Numbered from the stretch's first letter, positions 25,622-38,381 are shown. The stretch: DNA of 64,000 nucleotides from Diploscapter coronatus (GCA_964036155.1 OZ038422.1:33999201-34063200); one strand, 5' to 3'. The notes: generated from the letters alone by a model not told the origin. Numbers and translations are program-made.

Positions 25622-27902
25622 ATGCCTGAATACGTATCGGAACTTCCAAATGTCGGGGATTGGTTTAGAGGTATTATTATTTTTTAAATTGATTCTTTTT
25701 ACAACACTTTCAACTTTTGCAAATTTTATGCAGGCATGGAAGAGAATGTAAGAATATCTTGCCGGTACTTTCTCCGAGCGCATTATACTATTATGAGTCC
25801 ATACAGTTGACTTGAGCCCAGGGTCATAGAAATTCAGATTTATTGAGATTTCATCGGGACAGAAAATAACAGCAGCCGTGTTCTGTTCAGTGAGAAAGGC
25901 AAAAGTTTCGAGTCCAACAAAAATTAGGAAAAGCGACACTAAAAATTAAAAAATGATGAAGAGGAGCGATTTAGCATAAATTTATCGATAAAATCGAACT
26001 TTCGCATACGCGACTCGAGCAAATATTTGCTAAGTCTGACTCATGAATTCCGCGAAAATAGTGTTGAACTTAGGATAAAGTCAGCCGAAAGAATTTGTTA
26101 TTGTTTGATTTTGGTTGAATTATTGAACATTTTACTAGGTATTGATTGAAAAGCTCAGATAATGGAATTATTATTGATGCCGGAATCTGGGAGGTCGAAA
26201 ATGAGGAGAGAGAATGAATTTTAGGCATCCGTCTTTCTCCTTTTCGCGTGCTATTTCTTGATTTTCTAACCACCAAAACAACCGTGCACCACTTTGCACG
26301 CCTTCCAGATTTCAGCATCAACAATAGTAGAAATTAAAACAGCTTCATTGATTTTGAATGGTTAGGTGAAGAAATTTTCAACTAGATTCATCAACCCCGA
26401 TATATAGTTTAATGTTTACTTTCTAATGGAATAAATTTATTTAGATTAAATTTAAATTATGAAAGATATTTATTTTAAATAAATTTCAGCCCTCCCTGTG
26501 GTTTACATTGTGTTCATTGGGATATGTTCAGTGTTATTCATCGCTATTTGCGTAATGATATTCTTCGTTCTAAGGGACATTCACTATTACGTTCCTAACG
26601 AATATGTCAAAAGTGATCTGTATTTTATTGCTATGATTCCGGTGGTAAGATTTATTTTTAATTTAAAAAAAAAAATATTACATCTTTTAGTTCGTCGGAT
26701 TCTGCTGCGTTGGCGGCAATATTTTGGTTAGATCATCAAGCATCCTGTATGCTGTGGGGTTAACGTAGGTTTTTTTGCTGTAATTTTTCAGGGAAAGTTA
26801 TATTTTCAGATATCTAATGATCTGCCTTCACATGGCTATCATCTTGATTATTAGACTCTTCGGCACGAGGAAAGGCCTAGCGAATTGGTTAGTAGAGCAG
26901 CAAAAGGTAAGAAAAGTCGTTGAGTTTGCTTAAAATTGAGGAATTTCAGGACATAGTTTTCGACACAAAGCCGTATTGCTGCTGTTGTAAGTGCTTGCCA
27001 ACTACTAGGGTCACTGTGTAAGTATTTTCCTAAACTTTATGAGATTTAATTATAAATTTTCAGCAAAAGGGTCCGAATACTGTCCTACTGCGTTCGACAA
27101 TCCCCGATAATTCGAATTCTACTCCAATTAGCCCTGATCATTATGAACGTTGAAGGCGTTACGGATCAATACTCGTAAGATTCAAATGTCTTTTTTGCCT
27201 AAATAAATGCAATTTTCAGAGTAACCCAAGTTCTCAACGGAATAGGTGTAGCATCAGCGCTACTTGCGGTCTATTGCAGTCATATTTTGGTGACTTTAAC
27301 AAGGGTAAGAAGTCAAATTGTACATGAACTATTGAGAGAAGAGTGGTTATTTCAGGAGAAACTCGAACCCTACAATATGTACACGATCTTCCGGTGTGTG
27401 AACGTTACTCAAATGCTGTTTTCCCTGCAAAAGTTCTTTCTGGACTTGATCGCGAAAAATGGAGGCATGGGTGGATTGTCGGTGGCCCCACCGTCGGTGG
27501 TTAGTCGGTGTAAGTAACTTCCCTTTGCTAATACAGATTTATGCCTTGAAGTAGCAAAGACGTAGGGGAAAGTAAGCATACTTTCCATCTCCCATATGAG
27601 AAAGTTTTTATCTGCATCCTAGCTTCGTTTATCGACTTTTTCGTCTTGTAACTCTCTGAAGAAAGAAATCTAAAGTTATTTAAGCAAAAAGAATTACTTC
27701 AGTCTGGTTCAACGTCTCTATGACCTTCGAATTGGTCATCGTAACCTATGTAATGCTGAAAGAAATGCGACCGGGTATTTTCAGATTTTTTCAACTTTAA
27801 AGTTTAAACCGAATAAGTTCAGGTAAATGCGGATTTTTCGTGGATCGGCCCAACCCCGATGCGAGATCGAATAGGATCGTACCCATGACGGATATCATTT
27901 AA
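25622..27902 (+). CDS. Ost-alpha/TMEM184-type multi-pass membrane protein (organic solute transporter alpha-like)
   Basis: Seven-transmembrane protein of the Ost-alpha/TMEM184 family; family members move steroid or bile-type solutes or act in membranes. Core exons run in phase: 26490-26644, 26691-26764, 26810-26906, 26950-27017, 27064-27174, 27220-27304, 27356-27509, 27703-27774 and 27823-27902 (stop TAA). The first core exon gives a hydrophobic segment then LRDIHYYVPNEYVKSDLYFI. A cysteine cluster (PYCCCCKCLP), typical of the family and often palmitoylated, lies in exon 26950-27017. The 5' end is tentative: an ATG exon 25622-25670 (MPEYVSELPNVGDWFR) and a 14-nt microexon 25734-25747 join in phase, but one more small exon is needed before 26490. 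The family call is from the cysteine motif and membrane topology. Confidence 0.75.
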
Positions 27903-28304
27903 TTTACATGATGACACTGCCAAAATCGAATCTCAATTGAAGCTAGACAAACAGTATTATGAAGTTTAAAAGCATGCATAATTTCTCGCATTATTTTCAA
28001 TATACGGGAAGGAGTGTTTATTTATTCAACGGAAATAAATCTAGCTCACTCATGAAATGACGCGTTTAACCCGTAAGGTCGTTGTCGACTTAGACTGCGG
28101 TTTATCACATACTTTGGAAAACTGTCATAGACATCAAATCGTAAGGGGAAAAGTCAATATGACCAAAAATTATCATAACATTTCGAGGCTTCAAAGACGA
28201 AACCAAATGCAATCTCTCAAGCTTGATTAATCTTATAAAGATCGTGACGATTAACAAATATTTACATTAATTAACCAAAGATATTATTGTCTTTCCTGAG
28301 ACAA
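27903..28304. other. 3' flank of the Ost-alpha-like gene, no gene seen
   Basis: AT-rich sequence between the stop at 27902 and the repeat element at 28305; nothing recognised. Confidence 0.4.
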
Positions 28305-28463
28305 CCTGTAAATGGGATAATGACGAAACGTAAAAATGACTGAACGCAATAGAAATTGACAGGATTTGTGCAGAAAAGGTAACGTTTCGTCAAACACTAA
28401 AGAACGTTTCGTCAAACACTAAAGAACGTTTCGTCATTTCGTCATTACGCCATTTACAAACTG
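28305..28463. mobile_element. Small inverted-repeat element with internal tandem repeat
   Basis: The ends are inverted repeats: CCTGTAAATGGGATAATGAC at the left and the mirror ATTACGCCATTTACAAACTG at the right; GACGAAACGT/ACGTTTCGTC also pairs. Inside, a 22-bp unit beginning AACGTTTCGTCAAACACT repeats at 28381 and 28403, with a third partial copy at 28425. Confidence 0.65.
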
Positions 28464-28526
28464 CCCTTTCCTGGCGAATAAGAATTTATGAGATCAAGAA
28501 TGGCTAAATTATGGAAAATACCATCA

Positions 28527-30006
28527 TTACGCTTCGAAAATGTAACCATGATCCGCTCCATTCGTTTTCTTTGTTTTGACGGTTTGAGTGTGCCAAACCA
28601 GAATCTCCTTGGGTTTGTCGTCCCAACCAAACGGCTCGAGCTTCTCCTTCTTCAGACCGAATTGCTTGAGGAAGCAAGTCTCCGGTCCGACCTTGTATTC
28701 TTTTTGACACTGTTTGTTGAAGGATGGCCTGAAATTGACGAAATCTTCCATACTTGTTCATGATTTTTTGAAACGTGAATTTTCGAGAATAACTAATTGG
28801 AGACTGATTTCCCAGTGCGCTTACTTGGTTTTGTGCATCAACTTCATGTTGACTGCGAACCCAGCCATATCTATCGCGAAATCCCGCTTCGGAGCGAAAA
28901 CCACGTCCCAAGCAACGATCGTGCCGCTTTCATTGACTTTAGGCGCTTCGACTTTGGCGCTACCGGAAAGGCCTGAATTGAGTTTCTCAAAATTATCGAT
29001 TTTTAAAGTTATTATTTGCGAAATACGATAGAAAGGACTCTGTATTTGATATTCCTAGGTTTTTCATCGAAAGAAAGTTTTGCAATTGATAAAAAAATAT
29101 GTTCCAACTAATAATAAGCTGTAAAGTAAAACTGTTTGATAAGACTTTGAATCTTTGATGGAAGGGAGTACCAAAGGAAATTTCTGAAATTGAATCAAAG
29201 CTTACCAACAGCCCAGAATCCAATATTTTTCACTCTGCGAATGTATTTGTCGAATAGACGGATGTCGTAGGTGTTGTCGTCGTCTGCGAAATAGAGGACC
29301 GCTTTCCGACCGGGCTTGTAATTATCGATAGCGTATTTGATAGCGAGATTTCTGTGAGCCCAACCTCTACCTGGAAAATTTAGACAATTAAGAAAACAAA
29401 AGGTTATTGGCTAATAGTCAAAATTGAAAAATATAAGTTAAAGTTAGAATTACATATGGAAAAAGAGTCGATATTAAACATGTTTTGAACAAAAATCCTA
29501 CTAGGCACTCCTTTCTCAGTAGTGGTATGAAGATAGACATAGGGTATTCCGCTTCGGTATAAAATTCTTTCTACAGCAACGCTAGTTTTATTGTCATCTT
29601 CCACTACGATCCAATGCAGATTCTTAACGTGCATCAAGGTTTGAGATAGCCTATTTTTAATTCAACTAAAACTAGTCTTATAATTTGAACTACCTAGTTA
29701 TGTCAGCCAATCTCTGGGGCTTTCTATGAGTGGGCGTTATAGCAATAATAGTTACATCGGAATAGTCCTCCTCTACTTTCATACTTGTCTTGGCTGATTT
29801 ACTAGCCTCTAATATTTGAATTTTATAGTACGTCTCGCGACATAGGAATATGTGAAACAGAAATAGACCTAAAATTTAAAATGTATTATAGAGTTAAATG
29901 AAGGCGTGCCTAATAATAATCCTAAGATGAAATATAAAGTCTTCCGAATAGAGGGTGAGTTTCCAGTAATTACAATAACAGGTCGGTTTTTGGAATCTAG
30001 CAACAT
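28527..30006 (-). CDS. GT43 beta-1,3-glucuronyltransferase (GLCT/SQV-8 family)
   Basis: Golgi type II glucuronyltransferase that adds glucuronic acid to galactose-ended glycans. Six exons keep phase: 30006-29910, 29868-29694, 29650-29502, 29370-29206, 28972-28825 and 28728-28527. After a short cytosolic tail there is one signal anchor (TLYFILGLLLG..), then the GT43 motifs: ITPTHRKPQRLADITR, HWIVVEDDNKTS, GVPSRGWAHRNLAI, FADDDNTYD (metal-binding DDD), WDVVFAPKRDFAIDMAGFAVN and the C-terminal WHTQTV. An acceptor (TTTTCAG) lies directly before the ATG, suggesting trans-splicing. The first intron uses GC instead of GT at its 5' end (GC-AG) if phase is kept. Which paralogue it is cannot be said. 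Confidence 0.88.
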
Positions 30007-31239
30007 CTGAAAAGTATAAAATTTCGAAATGATTAACACTAAAATTTTAACATCAAACAATGACTTGTGTTTAAATAATAAACTATGTTGTCAAACAGTT
30101 GTTGAGTAAACATGTAGTAAAATGATAAACTTTCACACACTTATGAGGAAGGAATAAAAATTTGCAAAGGAATGAGCATAATTATTTGAGTCATAAGTTC
30201 ATGCCTTTTGCGTCATACGATCAGAAATAGGAATGCCTACCACATATGTGGGGTAAAATTTGGACATAAAATTCACTTAAAGATAATATAAACATAATAA
30301 TATTGAGAAAATTCTAAGATAGTTTTATTCTTAATGAAATGAAATATAGAAGTATTTGATTTTAAAAAATGTCAAAAATGATATCATTTATAGATATAAC
30401 TCTTAGGACACTGTAAGTCAGGAATGACAAATATTCTAGAGAAAGGGTGGGGGCCCCATTCTAATAAACTTATTAACTTGGAAGTGATAAAAGATGCTTA
30501 GAGCTTTAGATAATTTGATAGATACGATATTTTTTAGTAATAGGATGTAAACTTATGCTTTTGAAATAATAAAAAAAGCACTTGGGAAATAGGCGATAAA
30601 ATAATAATGATGGTCTTAAGTAGATTTTGATATTAACGATTTTTGTGTAAAAAACATAGCTAATCAATAAAAGTTGGATAGTCTACAGAACAAGACAATA
30701 ACATAGATTTTGAAGGTTGTTACCATCTATTGTTTTATCAAATTCATTTCATTTTCCTTTGCATCCCTAGTATTTAAATACAAAACTAGCCGCTAAGTGA
30801 GAGTAAATGATACACTTTAGGGTCCTTATCTAACAAATTAATGATCAGTTTCATAGATATTTCCCCCACTCTTCTTCCCAGGGGCGGCTGACTTTTACAA
30901 TTCAATTGGCGTCAGTGAGTGATCAAAATACGCATTCCAAACATGGAAATTTTGATCGAGGTTCAAAATTGTGGACAATCTTGCACAAAAGTATCTAAAT
31001 AATAGCAAAAATACAAGAAAAGTTGAATTTCGAAAAAAAAATCATACTGTTATTTACAGTATTCCATCGAAATAGTCGCATTTTGCATCGTAAAAGACAA
31101 GCTCATATTGAAAAGACAAAATCGTGCAATATACACTGCGTAAGTTCATTGCTCATTTTTTAGCGTTCGTTTATGTTGATTTCGAAACACCTCGATTTTC
31201 TTCCGATAAATTTCATTATTTCGCGATTTCAGCGTTAAA
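30007..31239. other. Intergenic, shared upstream region of two divergent genes
   Basis: The two flanking genes diverge, so this is likely a promoter region for both. An acceptor TTTCAG lies nine bases before the ATG at 31240. No coding content was seen. Confidence 0.5.
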
Positions 31240-34200
31240 ATGGCGAATAATGAACCTTCACTGGAGGCTCAGCAGAATCTCCTCGACGTGGTGAGGACCG
31301 TCACTGATCCCTCCCATTCTGTGAGTTTTCAAAACTCTAAAAATTGAAATTTTAGGCCAAAACTTGCAGTTTTTCAAAAAATCATAAAAGTCTAAATTTT
31401 GACAAAAGCGATATTTTGCCAAAATTTTTAGCCCTACCGCACGATTTTCGAGGGCCATGCCGTGTCGAAGAGCACCTTCTTCACGCACAAATGGATCGCC
31501 AAGGAGTCTAAACTCGAGAAGATGGGCCCCGAAAAACTCAAACTGGTCCGCTTCATCGTCAATGAAAACTCCAAATTCGGGCCTGTGGAAGTCGGTATGT
31601 TCGGTCAAAGATGCAAACTTTTGTTATTTTTTTTAATGTTTCAGGGTGTGAGTACCAGTTCGATGCCTCGCCCATCGAGCCGAACCGTTGGCACGTCACC
31701 GCGTACAAAAGGAATTCTTGCATTCCTCCCATGAAGTTAACAGAGGCTGGGGTGTGCATTTTTTTTTTTTATATTCATACAAATCATCCTTGTTTCTATC
31801 TTTCTTCAAATCTTCACAAACAAACTTGCAAATTTTTCCAACAGTTAACACCCACACCTGACTCGCGAGTGCGGGTTTTTATTTGCAAGTCTGTTGACAA
31901 TTTTTAAAAGAATATTTGAAGAAGATTAAAGGAGAAAGCAACAAAGTTCGGAAAGATTGTAGATTCCTTTTATTTAAAATATAGTTGTCTTTTCTTTTAA
32001 ATTTCGAGAAGTTCCAGAACATTCGCTGTCACGTGCATCTGTTCGAGAAGGACGGGAAAAAATATGACGGCATCTACAGGAGCGGAGAGGACAACAACGA
32101 CTTCTACTATGGATTCATGGACGATCCGAAAGACCTCCTAAAATTCTGCCGTCTTCTCAAAATCAAAAACATCGTGGTGGGCATTTTGAAATAAATTGTG
32201 ATGAAAGCATGAAGAAATGAAATTTGAAATTATCCAAGTTCCCCTTGAGAAATGCAAATCTTTTAAAGGTGAATGAGAATTGTTGAAATTTAAAAATTAC
32301 GAAGAAAAAATCTTATATTTTTTCAGGTTGGCATTCAAGACACCGCACCGCGTCAGAAGGACAAGACCAATTTCCGATTCCGCATCGTCGAGGTGTCCGA
32401 TGACCTGGAGACGCAGATCAAAAAGGCCAAGAATAAGGGGGAGGTCAGATTTTAAAAAATATATTTGAAAGATTTCTTGGATTTCCAAATAAACACATTT
32501 GTTCTTTTCTAATTGAGAATCATTTTCTTGATTTTTAAATCGACATTTCCAGCTCCTGATCGCCCACAATACGGGCTACGCGGTCACTGAGAACGTAGTC
32601 GTTTCCAACAAATACCAGGGATTCACGATTTAGTACGAGAATTGACTTTGAAAAATCGATAGTTTTGAAAATGCGCTCATTTTTAAATTTCAGCCGCGAT
32701 AAGAACCGCGCGGAGAAATTCATCATAGGCAAGCGGGTCAAGTTCCAGGCCGAGTGGAATGATAAGGAGCAGGTTAGTTGGGAGGTTTTTCATGAAAATT
32801 TAGAAATGACCCAAAAATCGGTTTTTTTTTTCGCAAAAATGAAAACGGGTTAAAATTGATCTGAAAAAAATCGAAATGGGCAAAAAATTGAGAAAAGAGT
32901 TTTAGAAGTTCATCACGTACCGTTTCAACGTGCACTACGACGATAACAAACCGATGCTGTTCGTCAGAAAGCCCGTTCTGCTGGACTACAACAAGCTCTT
33001 CGTGAGATTTTCAAAAATTACTTTTAGAGCAGCAATGTTTCGCAATGCTCGCGTTAGAACGACACGAAGTCTGAACGCGCCCTAAATTGTCCCTATTTTT
33101 TCAGTACTGCTTCTGCGTGCGTGGTCGTCCCGACCCCAACTTCGAGGGCTTCTTCATGACCGAGGAATTCGGGCTCGTCGAAAACTACCAGAACAAAATC
33201 TACGACAGCCGTCTGAAGTAGGACAAGTTTTACTTTAATTTAGAAAAGAAACCCACAAAAATGATAAACAATTCTTGAATTAAAATTTTTTAAAAACTTT
33301 TTCTTACTTACTATATGAAAAAGTAGAAAAAAACGGAAATGCGACATATACTTTTCCACTTACATAACTTCTTTTTCACACAATATTTCTAGAGAAATGG
33401 CGATCTGGGTGATTCGCTCGCCTGTCGACCCGGAAACGATGCTGCGCCGAGCCAGGACGAGAATGGAGATCGTTCACATTGGAGAGACAGAACCGTTGGC
33501 TATGGTTAGTTCTAAAAATGGAATTAATTTTTAGAATCCTTCACAATAATGTGAGATTGCAAAAATAGTTATTATTTATAACACCATGCTCTATATTGTT
33601 ATTTAAAATAACGTAAAGTTGTAAAAAATGGGCATTATTTAAAACATCGAGTTTTATCTTTCAACGTTTCCGTAGATTGGCAAAAAAAATGCAAAATGTA
33701 TCTCTGAAAGATGCAAAACTTGAAACTTTATCTTGTGGGGAAAAATATGATCATGACGATCTTTTCTCGATTTGATTTTTATACAAATTTTCAGAATGAC
33801 TACAACGAAGACATCGTCCCGAATCCCCGCACGACCAACTACACTCCGTTCCAGGTGCACGGCAACGAGGCCCCGCCCGAAGAGATCTATAGACCCAGAC
33901 AGTTCAGGACCAGGCCCAAGGGGCACAGAAATCAGCGCGAAGGTTGGGGGGAAACCAATGATTTAATGATGAGGAATAGAAATGAAAATCCGGCTGAAAT
34001 AGTAATTGGTTGATTGATTGATTTGTTCGCAGAAGTGCCCAGGACGAAGACCCCAGAGGCACTGTCCGAGCCGGAGTCGATCCCACCGTTCACGCTGCCC
34101 GTCAGCGATCCGCGCGACGTCTACAAACACAACCTGCCAGCGGAGTTGGTCAGCATAAGTGAGCTGAGCATTTTCTTCTTCTTCAACAAATCGATATCTT

Positions 34201-36139
34201 TGCAATTTCAGACTTCTCAAATTTGACCCACAGAAGAAATAGCGCATCGTTTCGAGAGGGAAAAAGACGACATGCTCTTCTCCTCTCTCAATACGACACG
34301 CTATTTCTTCTGCGGGTCGAGTTTTGACAAGTCGGTTGAATTTTTCAACAACACCCCTCGATCACTAAAAAATTGATGTAAATGACAAAATCAAGTTTTC
34401 AAGAATTTAGCATTTTTACTAAGGCGGTGTTTGAAAACGAAATTTTATGAGAAGTGTTGAATTTTCCCCAAAGCTAGGCTTTAAAAAAGCTTTGGAATTT
34501 GTATTATTTTTCAAAATTTCGCAGATCTCTCTCCGACCCCGTTCGATCAGAAGCGCTACTTCATATCGGCCCTACCCCGCATCAAGATGCGCATTATTCG
34601 AAGGAATTCGACCAGCACTGTCCAGAACCAACATTGGACTCAGAATCCTGTCACGACAACGATCAAAAGGAATGAAGGAACCGAGCCAGACCAGGAAAGA
34701 GGTCAGCTGAATCAGGCTCAAAGCACTCAGGAACAGACCAGGTATAGATTTTTGAAAAATTATTGAAATACTATAAAAAGTTGCTTCAAATTTTCAATTT
34801 GTTGAACAATTTTTACTTTTTTTTTTAGATCTTTCTCGGAAAATCGTCCCGTCAACGTGATTGTCAGTGTGAACGCCCAGGATCAGAAGTCGTCTCACAA
34901 ATATCCCATCTTTCATCCGTCCGGTGTGATATTGTGGTCGTCGGTCGACTCCAAAACCAGGTAAGCATATTCATAGATTTAAACCATGATTTAAAATGTG
35001 CTAAAAATTCGTTCAAATTTTAAATTCCGTCTTAAAGGAACTCGGAGAAAAAAGCAACTATGAATTTGATTACAGATTCAGCCAGAACAACAACAATACC
35101 ACTTCTTCTAGCCAGATGACCACAGTCAGTCAGAGACGGGCTCAGGTCGAGGAGGTAAGGGTCGACTTTGTCACAAATTCATATTTCCCCACAGGGAGTT
35201 TAGTAAGCGTGGGATGAGGAAAGGAGCGACGAAGAGGAAAATGGATGAGAATAGCACGAGACACAAGATCATGAAGAGTAGATTACGATTTTTTTACTGT
35301 GAATAAGCATGAGACTGATTTTCGAACTGAATTTTGCACATTGTTGAATGGAAATTCGAAATTCAAAATTTGGCTATTGAAATTTCAATCAAAATCGACT
35401 CAATTTCAGGTCAGAGCGAACGAAGGCGATCCAGAACCATCATCGACCAATGTAAATGAAACCGCAATAAGCACTTTCTGGTCTCAGCAAAGTCAGGCCC
35501 CCGTGAGAAGGGTAGGGGCGTTTTTTCAGAAATATGGAGATTTGATTCAATTCTTGCATTCGATACGTTTGTGTTATAAGATGTCGAAAAGCATTGCCTT
35601 AAACGGAAACTAACACTTTTCGAGTCTTATACATTGAATTCTGAGAAAATTTCTAAAAAGTTGATATTTTAAAAATTTGATCAAAGGATTTTTGGAAATT
35701 AAGAGAAAATGCGATTATCTTTCAGACGGGCAACATTCCTCAGCCGTTCGACCACAGCACGGCGGGCCGAATCACGCAAGGCTTCTACCAGACCATGCCC
35801 AATTCGGCGATGCGATCCGCACCCGGCTATTCGGGATTCAGGTTGGACCTTTGAAGAGCTTTTAATTCCAACCTAGGAAGATTTAAGTCAAAACTGTCAT
35901 ACCGAATTTTAACCTCTATCATATTCCCTTCACAATTTCGTGTGTCTCTAATCCTGAATTTACAAAAATGCTATTCATTTATGATGAACCCTGTGTAAAT
36001 TTCGTTCTTGGGAACAACTACTCCTCGTACATTTTTTGTTAATTCTGGCTCGAATACCTCCATAAGAAGTATCTAATTCAGATACATCGAGGTGCCCGGC
36101 CAGAGGCGTCTGACCCACAGCGAATGGAGCTTCATGTGA
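31240..36139 (+). CDS. Unrecognised 697-aa protein, 18 exons
   Basis: I do not recognise this family. Eighteen exons keep phase from ATG 31240 to TGA 36137-36139: 31240-31320, 31432-31594, 31645-31751, 32009-32176, 32327-32443, 32553-32632, 32694-32772, 32906-33001, 33105-33217, 33393-33504, 33795-33942, 34033-34158, 34525-34741, 34829-34960, 35076-35154, 35410-35511, 35726-35841 and 36082-36139. The first 400 residues look globular, with beta-rich repeats (HVHLFEKDGKKYDGIYRSGE, FITYRFNVHYDDNKP, YCFCVRGRPDPNFEGFFM). The rest is Ser/Gln/Asn-rich and probably disordered. No signal peptide or membrane segment was seen. The regular codon use and clean splicing argue for a real gene. Intron 12 holds a MITE A copy. 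A possible extra exon near 36479-36536 is out of frame. Confidence 0.8.
34211..34333. mobile_element. MITE family A, copy in intron of the 697-aa gene
   Basis: Compact copy: GACTTCTCAAATTTGACCCA at the left and its mirror GCGGGTCGAGTTTTGACAAGTC at the right, with inner AGAAATAGCGC / ACGCTATTTCT. No ORF. Confidence 0.75.
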
Positions 36140-37007
36140 ACAGGTAAGCATTTTAGAGTGCGTAAATTTTCCTTCCAAAGCGAGAAATATTGTGAGAGGA
36201 AATACGCAGCCAGATTTTGATAAGGACAATTTATAAAAGTAATAGGCTAATGATTTATTTATTCTATTCTTAGTTGCTACATTTTCTAGCATTTTGAAGA
36301 TCACAATATATTTTTTTTTTTAAATATAGATTTGATGTGCTTCAAAATACTTATAAAGCGTTAATTCGAACTGAAATTTAGTGAGTTCCCCTTTTTAGCG
36401 TTCATATAGAACTGAAAGATCACTGAAAACGTCTAAATTTAATGAAATCAAGTAATTTATTGACTTCCGAATTTCAGCCCTACGTCATTCGTGCTCAGCT
36501 ACAAAATCACCACCAACAAAAGTAAATTCCACTAGACCAACTACCACCGAAACTTCATTTTCAATGTAATGGTAGGCCATTTTTTTATTCTTGCAAAATA
36601 TCACTTTTCAACCAGTCTTACCGAAACATTTCAAAAATTGAATTCCTGATTTTCAATTGACCCTATCTGAATCACAAACAATTCCACTCTATTTTAATCT
36701 ACCTGGCAACAGTACTTGAAACTCATTTTATTACTCGTTCTTTGAAAAGTCGAATTTTCATTCTTACTCGCTCTATTCGGAACATATCTCGGTTGTCTGG
36801 TTTATTTCATTATTTTCTCTGCTAAAGAGTATCATTTTTTCTGAAGGGAAGTATGCTTTTATAGTCGAAATATCAATTCCTTTGGCTTCTTGTATTTTTT
36901 GCCCCCTTTTCCCTTGCTAGAGATTACAAGTAGGTAAGGGCGACTTAGGGGTGGAAAATACAAACAAAAAAAAAAGAATAATTTCTTTTGTTTCTTGTAC
37001 TTGTATT
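36140..37007. other. 3' flank of the 697-aa gene, no gene seen
   Basis: AT-rich. One open segment after an acceptor at 36479 could be an alternative 3' exon of the preceding gene. Confidence 0.3.
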
Positions 37008-37190
37008 ATGGCTTGTGAAGAGATAGATACTGCACACTTTTTGCAACTATCTTTTCCCTTGCTATTCACTTCTCCCTTTCTTTTGTTATCTCCTCTGTCT
37101 CTTCAGGGCATATGCTATTTCTTGGGGGTTGATTTAGCAGGGGAAAAATGCAAACTGTATGCAATATCTACTTTCTCCCACTCCGCAATA
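37008..37190. mobile_element. MITE family B, diverged intergenic copy
   Basis: Left end ATGGCTTGTGAAGAGATAGA and right end with GCAATATCTACTTTCTCCCA match the tcer-1 intron copy with several changes; the middle (TGCTATTTCTTGGGGGTTGA) also corresponds. Confidence 0.7.
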
Positions 37191-37230
37191 GTGATTTTCT
37201 CGTTAAATCCTTTTATTACTTGTGCTACTT

Positions 37231-37322
37231 TTCGGCAAGCCGGATAATTCGTTGCCTACGAAATAGTATTGAAAAAGATCTCTCCCTATATAAACTGGAC
37301 AACGAATTATTCAAATTGCCTT
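37231..37322. mobile_element. MITE family C, copy 1
   Basis: The ends contain GGATAATTCGTT and its mirror AACGAATTATTC; ACGAAATAGTAT and AAAGATCTCTCCCTAT are shared with the copy at 57585-57693 (inverted relative to this one). Confidence 0.65.
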
Positions 37323-37817
37323 GTTTTTCTCAATATCGCGTTCAAATCTTCCCATTTTTAGGGTATCTGTAAAGTAATGAAGAGAAACGGTATTTTTACC
37401 TATCTTGTGTTCATGAATAAACTATTGGCGAAACAAATTCGATGCTTTAGGAAACATGGGATTCTTTATCCTGGAATATCTATTTAAAACTTTTTTCGGC
37501 TCACTGTAAATTTCGCCCCTGCCCTTATAGCTTCACCCTTTTTCCTGTTATTTTAGAAAAGGAAGTGAAAACTTCAAAAAAAATTTTCTTGTAAAAGCCG
37601 TACACTAGCAAAATAGGGATAAGAGTAGGGGCTCGGTAAGTTAGGCTAACTTTTCTGAATACTTTGCACATGCTGTTCACCATTTTTGGATGTTTTCGCG
37701 AGTTATTTGTTGTATCACGTTCATCGAAATTAAATTGTTATTATTTCATTTTATTTAATAAATTTCAATACGAAATCTGAGATTAATAATCACAAAACTT
37801 TATTTTATGTTAATTTT

Positions 37818-37905
37818 TCCGACTTCATGCCATTTATTCGCTTGTGGATCGTATTCCTCGATTGAACTTTGACATCTAAATTACAAATACTTCGCAGAAA
37901 GATAT
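37818..37905 (-). pseudogene. Fragment duplicated from the F-box/Kelch gene last exon
   Basis: The stretch TTCGACTT..GCCATTTATTCG..GTGGATCGTATTCCTCGATTGAA matches the last intron-exon of the gene at 41694-42955 (41701-41755) with about ten changes and a small deletion at the exon start. It encodes the same SIEEYDPQ-NKW tail but has no other exons, so it is a non-functional copy lying 3.9 kb from its source. Confidence 0.75.
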
Positions 37906-38381
37906 GCGAAATCTCACAAGGGAAGGTTTTACCCTCGTCCTCACGTTTCGATACAAGAGTACCCACATCTCTCTTCCCATGAAATGAGGATTCCAAATAT
38001 GTAAAAATTTGTTTGCTCGCTCGCAAAAATACTCGCCCGAGGCCTCGAGTTCCTTCAATCTCACACGCCTTCCTCCTTTCGGCTGGACTGAAGGAAATAA
38101 GAGGCATGTAGTTGTGGCGCAGTGGTATGTAGTTAGCCGCAAAGACATGATGCGTCCCTCGTAGGGAGTAGGGGGAAATAAGGGCGATGCTTCAAAAAGG
38201 GGCGTGAAGAGAAAAAGGGAAAAGGGGAGATTATCAAAAATTGGGGGACCCGGGGTGTGGGGGAGAGGGCAAGCTTCCTCACCCTCACATCTTGATTCAC
38301 TATTTTCTCTCACTTCGCTTCTTCGATCTTGTTCCGAATTTCCTTCGATCGATTTTGAGCTGTCACGGCGAGAGATTCCAG

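Larger units (their letters stand above)
37191..38381. other. Repeat-rich intergenic stretch
   Basis: Holds MITE C copy 1 and the Kelch gene fragment at 37818-37905. A long open frame on the minus strand at 37876-38421 is compositional: it overlaps the RecQ-like exon and shows no family signature. Confidence 0.4.

Noticed and set aside
25601..25939. 112-codon minus frame opposite the Ost-alpha-like 5' exons
   Set aside because: It starts with a non-ATG codon after an acceptor-like site; no family match. The plus-strand exons fit better, though this is not settled.
28381..28436. CRISPR-like direct repeats
   Set aside because: Only two full 22-bp units without spacers in a eukaryotic sequence; a simple tandem repeat.
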